Source of the DNA: Parapedobacter sp037190485
GTDB lineage: Bacteria; Bacteroidota; Bacteroidia; Sphingobacteriales; Sphingobacteriaceae
Reading direction: 5' to 3'
Length of the DNA stretch: 64,000 nt
Assembly: GCA_037190485.1 (NCBI GenBank)
Contig: JBBCJB010000016.1
Coordinates: 1-64,000 of the forward strand
Both the position numbers and the translations under genes were made by a program. Positions 53,959-63,484 of the stretch are shown here, one piece after another (positions within the stretch are counted from its first letter, which is position 1; each line of letters opens with the position of its first letter). Under the pieces are notes generated by a model. The model searched no databases. It was not told where the DNA came from and saw nothing but the letters and a program-made list of their open reading frames with translations.

Positions 53959-55710
53959 ATGAATACGCTGGAAATCACGAAAGACACCCCACACAGTACG
54001 TTGGAGGAACAAGCAGGGACAACCAAGATCAGTGGATCCCAAGCGGTTCTCGAGGCATTGCTTGCCGAAGGTGTAGACACGATCTTCGGTTATCCCGGAG
54101 GCGCTATCATGCCAATCTATGATGCGTTGTATGACTACAACGATCGGTTGCAGCACATCCTGGTTCGCCATGAACAGGGGGGCATCCACGCCGGGCAAGG
54201 CTATGCAAGGACATCCGGCCGGGTCGGGGTGGTTTTCGCCACCAGTGGGCCTGGCGCCACCAACCTGGTTACGGGGCTGGCCGATGCGATGATTGACAGC
54301 AATCCCATCGTGTGCATCACGGGGCAGGTATTTGCACACCTGCTGGGTACCGACGCGTTTCAGGAAACGGATGTGATTAACATCACCACGCCGGTAACCA
54401 AATGGAACTACCAGGTAACCGATGCATGCGAAATCCCGACCGCCTTGGCGAAAGCTTTCCACATAGCCCGTACAGGTAGGCCCGGGCCGGTGTTGATCGA
54501 TATCACCAAAAATGCCCAACTGCAGCTCTTCGAATACCAAGGCTATGCCAAATGCAACCACATTCGGAGCTACCGGCCCAAGCCGATTGTACGTCGAGCG
54601 TATGTTGAGCAAGCGGCCACGCTAATCAACGGGGCGAAGAAGCCGTTCGTGCTGTTTGGCCAAGGGATTATACTGGGCAAGGCTGAAGCCGAGTTCAGGG
54701 CTTTCATCGAAAAGGCTGGCTTGCCGGCCGCAGCCACCGTCATGGGGCTCAGTGCGCTCGAAACCGACCATCCATTGCACGTCGGTATGCTGGGTATGCA
54801 CGGCAATTACGCGCCCAACGTCCTGACCAATGCGTGCGATGTACTCATTGCGGTGGGCATGCGGTTTGATGATCGCGTGACCGGACGGTTGGACAAATAC
54901 GCCAAACAGGCGCAGGTGGTACACCTCGACATCGACCCGGCAGAGATCGATAAGAACGTGAAGGCCGCCGTGCCGGTGTGGGGAGATTGCAAGGAAACCC
55001 TTCCGTTGCTGACCGAATTGGTCGAAAAGCGCGAACACACGGATTGGCTGGCGCATTTCCGCAAGTTGGAGCAGGAAGAGATCAAGGAGGTGATCACAGA
55101 CGAGCTGAATCCGAAATCAGCTACCTTGACGATGGGTGAAGTGGTCAAGCTATTGAATGAGTTGACTGGCGGAGACGCCGTGATCGTCACCGACGTGGGC
55201 CAGCACCAAATGGTAGCGTGTCGCTACGCCAAATTCAACCAATCGAAAAGCAACGTGACATCGGGCGGTTTGGGCACGATGGGATTCGGCCTACCGGCAG
55301 CCATCGGCGCATGGTATGGTGCGCCAGACCGCACGGTTGTGGCCATCATCGGTGATGGGGGCATCCAGATGACCATCCAGGAATTGGGTACCATCATGCA
55401 ATTCGGCGCGAAGGTGAAGATCCTGATCCTGAACAACGAGTTTTTGGGGATGGTGCGCCAATGGCAGCAACTGTTCCACGACAGGCGTTATTCGTTCGTG
55501 AACATCACCAGTCCCGATTTCGTGACCGTGGCAAAAGGCTATGGCATCGCCGGTCGAAGCGTAAGCGAACGCCAGGAGTTGAAAGCGGCATTGGCCGAGA
55601 TGATTGCGCACGATGGTTCTTACTTATTGGAAGTGATGGTAGGCAAAGAGAATAATGTGTTCCCGATGGTACCGCAGGGAAGCAGTGTTGCAGAGATTAG
55701 GTTGAAGTAA
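53959..55710 (+). CDS. ilvB: Acetolactate synthase, large (catalytic) subunit
   Basis: A 583-residue thiamine diphosphate enzyme that makes acetolactate and acetohydroxybutyrate. The catalytic glutamate is Glu72 in LVRHEQGG; the TPP-binding motif is GDGGIQMTIQELGTIMQFGA with LILNNEFLGMVRQWQ. The first 25 residues are an ordinary N-terminal extension. It works with the small subunit encoded 9 bp downstream, which confers feedback inhibition. Confidence 0.97.
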   Translation: MNTLEITKDTPHSTLEEQAGTTKISGSQAVLEALLAEGVDTIFGYPGGAIMPIYDALYDYNDRLQHILVRHEQGGIHAGQGYARTSGRVGVVFATSGPGATNLVTGLADAMIDSNPIVCITGQVFAHLLGTDAFQETDVINITTPVTKWNYQVTDACEIPTALAKAFHIARTGRPGPVLIDITKNAQLQLFEYQGYAKCNHIRSYRPKPIVRRAYVEQAATLINGAKKPFVLFGQGIILGKAEAEFRAFIEKAGLPAAATVMGLSALETDHPLHVGMLGMHGNYAPNVLTNACDVLIAVGMRFDDRVTGRLDKYAKQAQVVHLDIDPAEIDKNVKAAVPVWGDCKETLPLLTELVEKREHTDWLAHFRKLEQEEIKEVITDELNPKSATLTMGEVVKLLNELTGGDAVIVTDVGQHQMVACRYAKFNQSKSNVTSGGLGTMGFGLPAAIGAWYGAPDRTVVAIIGDGGIQMTIQELGTIMQFGAKVKILILNNEFLGMVRQWQQLFHDRRYSFVNITSPDFVTVAKGYGIAGRSVSERQELKAALAEMIAHDGSYLLEVMVGKENNVFPMVPQGSSVAEIRLK

Positions 55711-55719
55711 TAACGTAAC

Positions 55720-56310
55720 ATGGAAAAGCAGGAGTATACGATCACGCTTTATACGGAAAACACCATCGGGATGATCGGTCGGATTTCCACTATTTTTTCG
55801 AGGCGAAAAATCAATATCGAAAGTCTCAATACATCCCCATCGGAAGCTGAGGGCATTCACCGGTTCACGATCGTCATCCACGAGACCGAAGAGGTGGTGC
55901 GTAAGCTGTGCCGCCAGATCGAGAAGCAGGTGGAGGTCTTGAAGGCGTATTACAATACCAACGATGAGGTGATCTGGCAGGAGCAGGCGTTGTATAAGGT
56001 GCCCACGGCGGTCGTAACCGAGAAGGCTCCCGTAGAACGGTTGCTGAGGCAGTATGGTGCCAGCGCGGTAGTGATACGCGCGGATTATACCGTGTTCGAA
56101 ACGGCCGGACATCGGGAAGAGATCGATGCGTTGACCGATGCGTTGGCCGAGTACAGTTTGATTGAATTCGTGCGCAGCGCGCGGATCGCCATCATCAAAG
56201 ACAGCGAGGGATTCCATAAAAAGCTGAAGGAATTCGAAGAGGCCGAACCTGCTGAAGAAGTGGTGGAAAACCGGTACCTGAATAAGCAGGACAAGGTATT
56301 TACGATGTAA
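55720..56310 (+). CDS. ilvN: Acetolactate synthase, small (regulatory) subunit
   Basis: A 196-residue regulatory subunit. The N-terminal ACT domain shows ITLYTENTIGMIGRISTIFS and RRKINIESLNTSPSEAEGIH; a second ferredoxin-like region follows (YGASAVVIRADYTVFETAGH). Length exceeds the 160-residue short form and fits the Bacteroidota type. It lies 9 bp after ilvB and 6 bp before the DinB-like gene. Confidence 0.95.
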   Translation: MEKQEYTITLYTENTIGMIGRISTIFSRRKINIESLNTSPSEAEGIHRFTIVIHETEEVVRKLCRQIEKQVEVLKAYYNTNDEVIWQEQALYKVPTAVVTEKAPVERLLRQYGASAVVIRADYTVFETAGHREEIDALTDALAEYSLIEFVRSARIAIIKDSEGFHKKLKEFEEAEPAEEVVENRYLNKQDKVFTM

Positions 56311-56316
56311 CCGAGC

Positions 56317-56787
56317 ATGGAGCAGGTATTTAAATTCATCGTCGATTCCCGCAAGACTTTCATCGATTTGGTGGATGGGCTGTCCATCGCCGCGTTGAAC
56401 GATATTCCGGAAGGCTTCAATAACAACATCATCTGGAATTTCGGCCATATCGTGGTCAGCACGTCGCTGTTATGTTACGTGCGTACCGGGATTCGTCCCG
56501 ATGCAACGTTTATCAAGTACGTAGACACCTATAAAAAGGGGACAAAGCCTATGTATGAAGTAACCGTTGCAGAGGTCGATGAACTTAAAGCATTGGCGCT
56601 TTCCACGATCCGCACGCTTGAAGAAGACTACAAGCGCGGGTTGTTTGTCCAAATCGATCCGGTCGAAACCGTCACGTTCGGAATCACCATTGGCACCTTC
56701 GAACAATTGCTGATCATGACGGCCGGCCATGACAACGTCCATTACGGCTACGCGATGGCGCAAAGGAGAATCATAAATAACCGATAA
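56317..56787 (+). CDS. DinB-family protein, putative metal-dependent enzyme
   Basis: A 156-residue four-helix-bundle protein of the DinB/YfiT-like superfamily. The three histidines that bind the metal in this family are at His44 (NFGHIVVST), His138 and His142 (AGHDNVHYGYAMAQ). Members are thought to use thiol cofactors in detoxification or S-transfer, but most are uncharacterised. It lies inside the ilv operon, 6 bp after ilvN and 30 bp before ilvC, so it is co-transcribed; whether it has a role in branched-chain amino acid metabolism is unknown. Confidence 0.85.
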   Translation: MEQVFKFIVDSRKTFIDLVDGLSIAALNDIPEGFNNNIIWNFGHIVVSTSLLCYVRTGIRPDATFIKYVDTYKKGTKPMYEVTVAEVDELKALALSTIRTLEEDYKRGLFVQIDPVETVTFGITIGTFEQLLIMTAGHDNVHYGYAMAQRRIINNR

Positions 56788-56816
56788 ATAGCAACAAGAA
56801 GACAAAGGATAAAAAA

Positions 56817-58298
56817 ATGGCAAATTACTTTAACACCTTACCCCTCAGAGAACAATTAAATCAACTAGGCGTTGCCGAATTCTTGGACATCACCGAGTTT
56901 TCGGACGGTGTAAACGCACTGAAAGGCAAGAAAATCGTGATCGTGGGTTGCGGTGCCCAGGGCCTGAACCAGGGACTCAATTTAAGGGACAGTGGCTTGG
57001 ACGTTTCGTATGCGCTTCGCAAGGAAGCCATCGAGCAAAAGCGCGATTCTTGGAAGAACGCCACTGATAATAATTTCAACGTCGGAACCTACGAGGAGCT
57101 GATCCCTACGGCCGATTTGGTGAGTAACCTGACGCCGGATAAGCAACACTCATCGGTAATCGATGCGGTGATGCCGCTGATGAAAGAGGGAGCTACGCTA
57201 TCGTATTCCCACGGGTTTAACATCGTTGAAGAGGGAAAGCAGATTCGCAAGGACATCACGGTCATCATGACCGCACCGAAATGCCCTGGATCGGAAGTCC
57301 GCGCGGAATACCTGCGTGGATTTGGCGTGCCGACACTGATTGCTGTACATCCTGAAAACGATCCGCAGGGTAAGGGCCTGGCCGAGGCAAAAGCATACTG
57401 CGTCGGTACAGGTGGCCATAAAGCGGGCGTGTTGCGTTCATCGTTCGTGGCCGAAGTGAAATCCGACCTGATGGGTGAGCAGACGATCCTTTGTGGCTTG
57501 CTCCAGACGGGATCCATCCTTTCATTCGACAAAATGGTAGAGAAAGGAATCGACGCGGGTTACGCCGCGAAACTCGTGCAATATGGTGTGGAAGTGATTA
57601 CCGAAGCCTTGAAGCAAGGCGGAATCACCGCGATGCTGGATCGCTTGAGCAATGTCGCTAAAATCAAAGCATTCGAGGTTTCCGAAGCGCTGAAAACGAT
57701 CATGCGTCCTTTATTCCAAAAGCACCAGGATGATATCATGTCGGGCGAGTTTAGCCGTACGATGATGGAAGATTGGGCAAATGGCGACAAGCAACTTTTG
57801 GGATGGCGCGCGGCAACTGGTGAAACCGCGTTTGAAAAGACGCCGGCGGCCGATGTGAAGATCGGTGAGCAGGAATACTTCGATAATGCCGTATTCATGG
57901 TGGCGTACATCAAAGCGGGCGTGGAGCTGGCTTTCGAAACGATGGTTGAAGCCGGTATCAAACCGGAATCGGCTTATTACGAGTCGCTACACGAAACGCC
58001 GTTGATTGCCAATACGATTGCCAGAAAGAAATTGTTCGAAATGAACCGCGTGATTTCCGACACGGCGGAATATGGTTGTTATTTGTTCGATCATGCTTGT
58101 AAGCCGTTACTGGCCGACTTCATGAAAACCGTCGACACCGATATCATTGGCAAAAACTTCAATGAAGGCAAAGACCTCGCGGTGGACAATCAAGAGCTGA
58201 TTGCGGTGAACGATGCCATCCGTAGCCATCCGGTCGAACAGGTGGGCGCCGTGTTGCGCAAAGCGATGACCGCAATGAAGGCAATCAAGACTGTTTAG
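56817..58298 (+). CDS. ilvC: Ketol-acid reductoisomerase, class II (long form)
   Basis: A 493-residue Mg2+- and NADPH-dependent enzyme converting acetolactate to dihydroxyisovalerate. The nucleotide-binding motif is VIVGCGAQGLNQGLNLRDSG, then LTPDKQHSSVI. The length and two C-terminal helical domains (QTGSILSFDKMVEKGIDAGY and AVFMVAYIKAGVELAFETMV) identify class II, as in Escherichia coli. It ends the ilv part; an inverted repeat and a new promoter follow. Confidence 0.97.
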   Translation: MANYFNTLPLREQLNQLGVAEFLDITEFSDGVNALKGKKIVIVGCGAQGLNQGLNLRDSGLDVSYALRKEAIEQKRDSWKNATDNNFNVGTYEELIPTADLVSNLTPDKQHSSVIDAVMPLMKEGATLSYSHGFNIVEEGKQIRKDITVIMTAPKCPGSEVRAEYLRGFGVPTLIAVHPENDPQGKGLAEAKAYCVGTGGHKAGVLRSSFVAEVKSDLMGEQTILCGLLQTGSILSFDKMVEKGIDAGYAAKLVQYGVEVITEALKQGGITAMLDRLSNVAKIKAFEVSEALKTIMRPLFQKHQDDIMSGEFSRTMMEDWANGDKQLLGWRAATGETAFEKTPAADVKIGEQEYFDNAVFMVAYIKAGVELAFETMVEAGIKPESAYYESLHETPLIANTIARKKLFEMNRVISDTAEYGCYLFDHACKPLLADFMKTVDTDIIGKNFNEGKDLAVDNQELIAVNDAIRSHPVEQVGAVLRKAMTAMKAIKTV

Positions 58299-58307
58299 GT
58301 CGTGCTG

Positions 58308-58351
58308 GCGATCGAGCTGGCCGGTCGACCGACCGGCCAGCTCGCTATCGC
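58308..58351. repeat. Long GC-rich inverted repeat after ilvC, possible terminator without U-tract
   Basis: GAGCTGGCCGGTCG and CGACCGGCCAGCTC (58314-58343) are exact inverted copies of 14 bp with only 2 bp between them, flanked by a further GCGAT/ATCGC pair. The hairpin would be very stable, but no run of T follows, so factor-independent termination would be inefficient; it may stabilise the ilv transcript's 3' end or be a protein-binding palindrome. Confidence 0.6.
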
Positions 58352-58372
58352 TACTGATCAATGGAAGGTATA

Positions 58373-58404
58373 ATTGTATTTCAACGGCAATTTGCATAGA
58401 TTTG
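58373..58404 (+). promoter_or_regulatory. Candidate promoter of the modF-like/leu genes
   Basis: ATTG (58373-58376) and TAGATTTG (58397-58404, exact match to TAnnTTTG) are 20 bp apart. Transcription would start near 58411, about 11 nt before the ATG at 58422. With the inverted repeat just upstream, it suggests that leuACD form a separate unit from ilvEDBNC. Confidence 0.5.
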
Positions 58405-58421
58405 TAACCGCATAACGCGCC

Positions 58422-59888
58422 ATGTTGCACCCCGTCGTCCATATAACCAAATTAAACCTCCGATACGGCAACCGTACCGTACTGGATGGATTGGATTGGC
58501 AGATTTGGCCGGGCGAGCATTGGGTGATCGGTGGGCCAAGCGGATCCGGTAAAAGCGCCCTAGCCAAGGTGGTTGCCGGATTGGAAAAAGCGGACGGTAC
58601 GGTGCAATATGCCTTCGACGAACAGTCGCGGCTTCCCCAGAAGGTATTATACGTTTCCAATTGGTACCAATTCACGAACCTGGAAGGCGATCGTAACTTT
58701 TACTATCAGCAGCGATACAATAAGCAGCAAAAGAACGATACGCTGACGGTATTTGCCGAGTTGGCCCATTATGCGGCCAAAGAGCGCCTGAATCTCGACG
58801 ATGTTTCGCGGTACGTGGAACTCCTGGAGTTTTCGGATTTGAAGAATACGCAGTTGATCGAGCTATCCAGCGGTGAACACAAGAAATTGCAGCTGATCAA
58901 AGCCCTATGGCTGAAGCCGCAGCTGCTGATCTTGGATGAGCCGTACACAGGGTTGGATCGTGCTTCGCGCGCAAAGTTGAATCGGTATTTCGATGAATTG
59001 GCCGAAGCAGGCGTGCACCTGGTACTGATTACCTCCCATACGGAGTTGCCGCGATGCATCAATCGTTTTGCGCAAATCAGCGAAGGCCGGCTCCACGGCG
59101 TGCAGGGAGCGGAAGCCTTTACTGCCGACACACGCCGTGCGAATAGGCCACTGCCGGGATTTCTTCAAGAACAGCCGGATAGCCCTGCGGAAACGCTGTT
59201 CAGCCTACGAAACATCCATGTCCGGTACGGTGAAAAGCTGGTCTTGAAAGACGTGAGCTGGACGGTTCAAACCGGGGAGAAATGGCTCCTGCAAGGTCCG
59301 AACGGGTCTGGCAAGTCCACGTTGCTCAGTCTCGTCACCGGCGATCATCCACAAGCCTATGCCAATGACATCCAGTTGTTCGGCCAGCCTCGCGGAAGCG
59401 GTGAAAGCATCTGGGATATCAAAAAGCGCATCGGTATGATTTCGCCCGAGCTGCATTGGTATTTTGATAAAACCGCAAAGGTTTGGCAAGCGGTAGCATC
59501 AGGTCTTTACGACAGCATCGGCTTATTCCGGCAATTGGGTTACCAAGCCCAAGGGCAGGTCAATCAGCTGTTGGAGTTTTTCGGGCTCGCTTCCTACCGG
59601 GATCGGTTGGTCACGACGCTTCCACTGGGCATGCAACGCCTGACCTTGTTGGCAAGGACAATCATCAAGAATCCACCGTTGCTCATATTGGACGAACCGT
59701 GCCAAGGCCTGGATCAAGCACAAACCGCCCATTTCAACGCGATGGTCGATGAGCTTTCCGGTACCGGCAATACATTGATTTATGTAGGCCATTACGAAGC
59801 GGAACTGCCGAATTGCCTTCAGAAAAGGATGGTGCTGGAAAAGGGCGAGGTGAAAATCAATGAAGATATCACGGAACTTGTTTATTAA
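58422..59888 (+). CDS. ABC protein with two ATP-binding domains, ModF-like
   Basis: A 488-residue soluble protein with two ABC modules. Module 1: Walker A GPSGSGKS (38-45), signature LSSGEHKKLQL, Walker B LLILDEPYTGLD. Module 2: Walker A GPNGSGKS, a degenerate signature LPLGMQRL and Walker B LLILDEPCQGLD. Length and domain plan match ModF (490 residues), an ATPase encoded with the molybdate regulon in enterobacteria, but no molybdate gene is nearby. No membrane segment is present, so it either serves a permease encoded elsewhere or is a non-transport ABC protein. It lies 26 bp before leuA and is likely co-transcribed with it; the link to leucine is unexplained. Confidence 0.88.
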   Translation: MLHPVVHITKLNLRYGNRTVLDGLDWQIWPGEHWVIGGPSGSGKSALAKVVAGLEKADGTVQYAFDEQSRLPQKVLYVSNWYQFTNLEGDRNFYYQQRYNKQQKNDTLTVFAELAHYAAKERLNLDDVSRYVELLEFSDLKNTQLIELSSGEHKKLQLIKALWLKPQLLILDEPYTGLDRASRAKLNRYFDELAEAGVHLVLITSHTELPRCINRFAQISEGRLHGVQGAEAFTADTRRANRPLPGFLQEQPDSPAETLFSLRNIHVRYGEKLVLKDVSWTVQTGEKWLLQGPNGSGKSTLLSLVTGDHPQAYANDIQLFGQPRGSGESIWDIKKRIGMISPELHWYFDKTAKVWQAVASGLYDSIGLFRQLGYQAQGQVNQLLEFFGLASYRDRLVTTLPLGMQRLTLLARTIIKNPPLLILDEPCQGLDQAQTAHFNAMVDELSGTGNTLIYVGHYEAELPNCLQKRMVLEKGEVKINEDITELVY

Positions 59889-59914
59889 CTAGGATAACAT
59901 AAAAAATAGTCGCT

Positions 59915-61444
59915 ATGCTGCACGATCCAAATCGTATATACATTTTCGATACCACGCTCCGCGACGGGGAGCAGGTGCCGGGTTCGCAATTGACCACACC
60001 CGAAAAGCTGATTGTCGCCGAAGCACTCGAGTCATTGGGTGTCGATGTGATCGAAGCCGGATTCCCGATTTCGAGCCCAGGCGATTTCAATAGCGTGGTC
60101 GAAATCTCCAAATTGGTCAAAAATCCGACGGTGTGTGCGCTCACCCGCGCCAACAAGGGCGATATCGATCGGGCGGTGGAGGCCCTCCAATATGCCAAGA
60201 GGCCGCGTATCCACACGGGTATCGGGTCTTCGGACATGCACATCAAATACAAATTCAATAGTACGCGAGAAGCGATCTTGGAGCGCGCTGTCGAAGCTGT
60301 TAAATATGCCAAATCATTCGTGGAAGACATCGAATTCTACGCGGAGGATGCTGGAAGGGCAGACAACGAGTACCTGGCCCAGATGATCGAAGCGGTTATT
60401 GCCGCCGGTGCTACGGTGGTGAACATACCCGACACGAACGGCTATTGCCTCCCGGAACAATACGGTGCGAAGATCAAGTATCTGAAAGACCATGTGCAGA
60501 ACATCGATCAGGCCATCATCTCCGTGCATTGCCATAACGATTTGGGATTGGCCACGGCCAATAGCCTAGCGGGTTTACAGAACGGTGCCAGGCAAGTGGA
60601 GTGTACCATCAATGGCATCGGCGAGCGCGCCGGAAACACCTCACTCGAAGAGGTGGTGATGGCCTTGAAAACGCACCAAACCCTCGGTTTGCATACGCAG
60701 ATCAATACCAAGCAGCTGTATCCGATCAGTGGGATGGTGAGTCGGATGATGCGTATGCCGGTTCAGCCGAACAAGGCCATCGTAGGCCGGAACGCGTTCG
60801 CGCACAGTTCCGGTATCCACCAAGACGGCGTTTTGAAGCATCGCGAGAATTATGAGATCATCAACCCGGAAGACGTGGGTATCGACCAATCTGAAATCAT
60901 TTTGACCGCGCGCAGCGGACGGCATGCACTGAAGCATCATTTGGAGCGGCTTGGCTATACCATCGAACGCATTGACCTCGACCAAGTCTATCAGCGGTTC
61001 CTTGAGCTGGCCGATGCCAAAAAGGAACTGAAAGACGACGACTTGCTCCAATTGATGGGAGCCAAGGCAGAAGAAAGCTTCAAGAATGGTGTCTCGATCA
61101 ACGCGCTTCAGGTTACTACCGGTGATCAGGAAGCACCGGAAGCGACCATCTCGCTGCACTTCGGCGGTGTGGAGCACACGGCCACGGCCACCGGCAACGG
61201 ACCGGTCAGCGCGACCATCAAAGCCATCGAGGAAATCACCGGCAAGCATGTCGAAATCAAGGAATTCAATATTCATTCCATCCATGGGGGCAGTGATGAC
61301 GTGAGCAAGGTCGACATGCGCGTGGTTTACGACGACAAATCGTATATGGGCTATGGGTTCAGTACGGATATTGTGCGGGCGTCGGCCAATGCATACCTAG
61401 ACGCCTTGAATAAGTTCATCGAAGTCGAAGCGGTGAGCCACTAA
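59915..61444 (+). CDS. leuA: 2-isopropylmalate synthase
   Basis: A 509-residue enzyme of the first leucine step. Signatures: FDTTLRDGEQVPGSQLTTPE, then AGFPISSPGDF, the metal-binding ISVHCHNDLGLATANSLAGL and the second signature NGIGERAGNTSLEEVVMALK. The C-terminal regulatory domain (from about 390, with GGVEHTATATGNGPVSATIK) is present, so leucine feedback is expected. Followed by leuC 39 bp later. A second gene of the same family begins at 63485. Confidence 0.96.
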   Translation: MLHDPNRIYIFDTTLRDGEQVPGSQLTTPEKLIVAEALESLGVDVIEAGFPISSPGDFNSVVEISKLVKNPTVCALTRANKGDIDRAVEALQYAKRPRIHTGIGSSDMHIKYKFNSTREAILERAVEAVKYAKSFVEDIEFYAEDAGRADNEYLAQMIEAVIAAGATVVNIPDTNGYCLPEQYGAKIKYLKDHVQNIDQAIISVHCHNDLGLATANSLAGLQNGARQVECTINGIGERAGNTSLEEVVMALKTHQTLGLHTQINTKQLYPISGMVSRMMRMPVQPNKAIVGRNAFAHSSGIHQDGVLKHRENYEIINPEDVGIDQSEIILTARSGRHALKHHLERLGYTIERIDLDQVYQRFLELADAKKELKDDDLLQLMGAKAEESFKNGVSINALQVTTGDQEAPEATISLHFGGVEHTATATGNGPVSATIKAIEEITGKHVEIKEFNIHSIHGGSDDVSKVDMRVVYDDKSYMGYGFSTDIVRASANAYLDALNKFIEVEAVSH

Positions 61445-61483
61445 GGTTACTAGACACGAAGAAAAAAGAACAACTATACTAAA

Positions 61484-62878
61484 ATGGGCAAGACATTATT
61501 TGATAAAGTTTGGGATGCGCACGTGGTGCGTTCGATTGAAGGGGGGCCTGACGTGTTATTCATCGACCGCCACCTCATCCATGAGGTGACCAGCCCGGTG
61601 GCTTTCCTCGGATTGAAAAGCCGGGGCATCAAGGTGCTCTATCCGGAGCGGACGTTTGCTACGGCCGATCACAATACGCCGACAATCAACCAGCACTTGC
61701 CGGTTGAGGACCCGTTATCGGCCAACCAATTGAAAGCGCTCGAAGAGAATACGGCAACGTATGGCATCCGGCATTGGGGGTTGGGACACTACAAGAATGG
61801 CATCGTGCATGTCATCGGTCCGGAAAACGGGATCACGCAGCCCGGCGCGACGATTGTATGCGGCGATTCGCATACCTCCACCCATGGTGCTTTCGGGGCC
61901 ATTGCATTCGGTATCGGCACCTCGGAGGTGGAGATGGTCTTGTCCACCCAGTGCATCATGCAGCCCAAGGCCAAGAAGATGCGGATCACCATCAATGGTT
62001 CGCTGGGTAAGGGTGTGTTACCCAAGGATGTAGCCCTATTCATCATCTCCAAATTAACAACCTCCGGCGCGACGGGATACTTCGTGGAGTATGCGGGTTC
62101 GGTGTTTGAGCAAATGAGCATGGAAGGCCGAATGACGGTGTGCAACCTGAGTATCGAGATGGGTGCTCGTGGCGGGATGATTGCACCCGATCAAACCACG
62201 TTTGACTACATCGAAGGACGTGAATTCAGCCCAAAGGGCGCCGATTGGGATAAGGCCATGGCGTACTGGAAAACGCTCAAAACCGACGATGACGCGGTGT
62301 TCGACAAAGAATATACCTACAGCGCTTCGGAAATCGAACCCATGATCACCTATGGTACCAACCCAGGCATGGGTATAGGCATCTCGCAGGATATCCCCGA
62401 CGCCGAACAGGTGGAGGGAGGAAAGGCTACCTATGAGAAATCATTGGGATACATGGGCTTCCACGAAGGCGAGGCCATGGTGGGCAAGAAAGTGGACTAC
62501 GTATTCTTGGGTAGCTGTACCAACGGCCGCATCGAAGATTTCCGGGCATTTGCATCGTTGGTGAAAGGCAAGAAGAAAGCGGACGACGTGACGGTATGGC
62601 TGGTTCCAGGATCGCACGTGGTCGAAGATCAGATCAAGCAGGAAGGCATTCTGGATATCCTGACCGATGCCGGTTTTACCTTGCGCCAGCCGGGTTGCTC
62701 GGCGTGTTTGGCCATGAATGACGACAAGATTCCTGCAGGAAAATATGCCGTGAGCACATCCAATCGTAATTTCGAAGGCCGGCAAGGACCGGGTGCGCGT
62801 ACGCTGCTCGCCAGCCCATTAGTCGCCGCCGCTGCCGCGGTGACCGGCAAAGTAACCGATCCAAGGACGCTAATTTAA
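61484..62878 (+). CDS. leuC: 3-isopropylmalate dehydratase, large subunit
   Basis: A 464-residue aconitase-type [4Fe-4S] protein that isomerises 2- to 3-isopropylmalate with LeuD. Marks: CGDSHTSTHGAFGAIAFGIG, FLGSCTNGRIEDF and PGCSACLAMNDDK, which hold the cluster cysteines. Length is the standard for the bacterial LeuC. leuD starts 7 bp after its stop. Confidence 0.97.
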   Translation: MGKTLFDKVWDAHVVRSIEGGPDVLFIDRHLIHEVTSPVAFLGLKSRGIKVLYPERTFATADHNTPTINQHLPVEDPLSANQLKALEENTATYGIRHWGLGHYKNGIVHVIGPENGITQPGATIVCGDSHTSTHGAFGAIAFGIGTSEVEMVLSTQCIMQPKAKKMRITINGSLGKGVLPKDVALFIISKLTTSGATGYFVEYAGSVFEQMSMEGRMTVCNLSIEMGARGGMIAPDQTTFDYIEGREFSPKGADWDKAMAYWKTLKTDDDAVFDKEYTYSASEIEPMITYGTNPGMGIGISQDIPDAEQVEGGKATYEKSLGYMGFHEGEAMVGKKVDYVFLGSCTNGRIEDFRAFASLVKGKKKADDVTVWLVPGSHVVEDQIKQEGILDILTDAGFTLRQPGCSACLAMNDDKIPAGKYAVSTSNRNFEGRQGPGARTLLASPLVAAAAAVTGKVTDPRTLI

Positions 62879-62885
62879 CACAAGA

Positions 62886-63482
62886 ATGGCATACGATAGT
62901 TTCAATATACTGAAAAGCACGGCGGTTCCGCTTCCCATCGAGAACGTGGACACCGATCAGATCATACCCGCACGCTTCCTCAAAGCAACGGAACGCAAGG
63001 GGTTCGGCGACAACCTGTTCCGCGACTGGCGATATAACGCCGACGACACGCCGAAAGTCGATTTCGTGCTCAATGACCCAACATTCAGTGGAAAGATACT
63101 GGTGGGCGGCAAGAACTTCGGGTCGGGCTCTTCGCGCGAACACGCGGCATGGGCCATCTATGACTATGGGTTCCGTTGCGTGATTTCCAGTTTCTTTGCC
63201 GATATCTTCCGGAATAACTGCTTGAACATCGGCGTGTTGCCGGTTCAGGTGAGTGCGGAGTTCCTCGAACGTGTTTTCGCTGCGGTCTACGCCAATCCAG
63301 CAACCGAACTGGAAGTCAATTTGCCCGAACAGACGGTAACGTTATTGCCTACTGGTGAGCAGGAATCATTTGCGATCAACAGCTATAAGAAGAGCAACAT
63401 GATGAACGGCTTTGACGATATCGATTATTTGCTCAACATCAAATCCGATATCCAGGAGTTCGCGAAGGCACTTCCGTTATAG
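62886..63482 (+). CDS. leuD: 3-isopropylmalate dehydratase, small subunit
   Basis: A 198-residue swivel-domain partner of LeuC. Typical stretches: PLPIENVDTDQIIPARFLKA, GKNFGSGSSREHAAWAIYDY and FADIFRNNCLNIGVLPVQVS. Length is normal. The next gene begins 2 bp after its stop. Confidence 0.97.
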   Translation: MAYDSFNILKSTAVPLPIENVDTDQIIPARFLKATERKGFGDNLFRDWRYNADDTPKVDFVLNDPTFSGKILVGGKNFGSGSSREHAAWAIYDYGFRCVISSFFADIFRNNCLNIGVLPVQVSAEFLERVFAAVYANPATELEVNLPEQTVTLLPTGEQESFAINSYKKSNMMNGFDDIDYLLNIKSDIQEFAKALPL

Positions 63483-63484
63483 CC

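Noticed and set aside
52677..54612. Long minus-strand frames opposite ilvD and ilvB
   Set aside because: They mirror conserved plus-strand enzymes, have no domain signal and no suitable start; they are antisense shadows.
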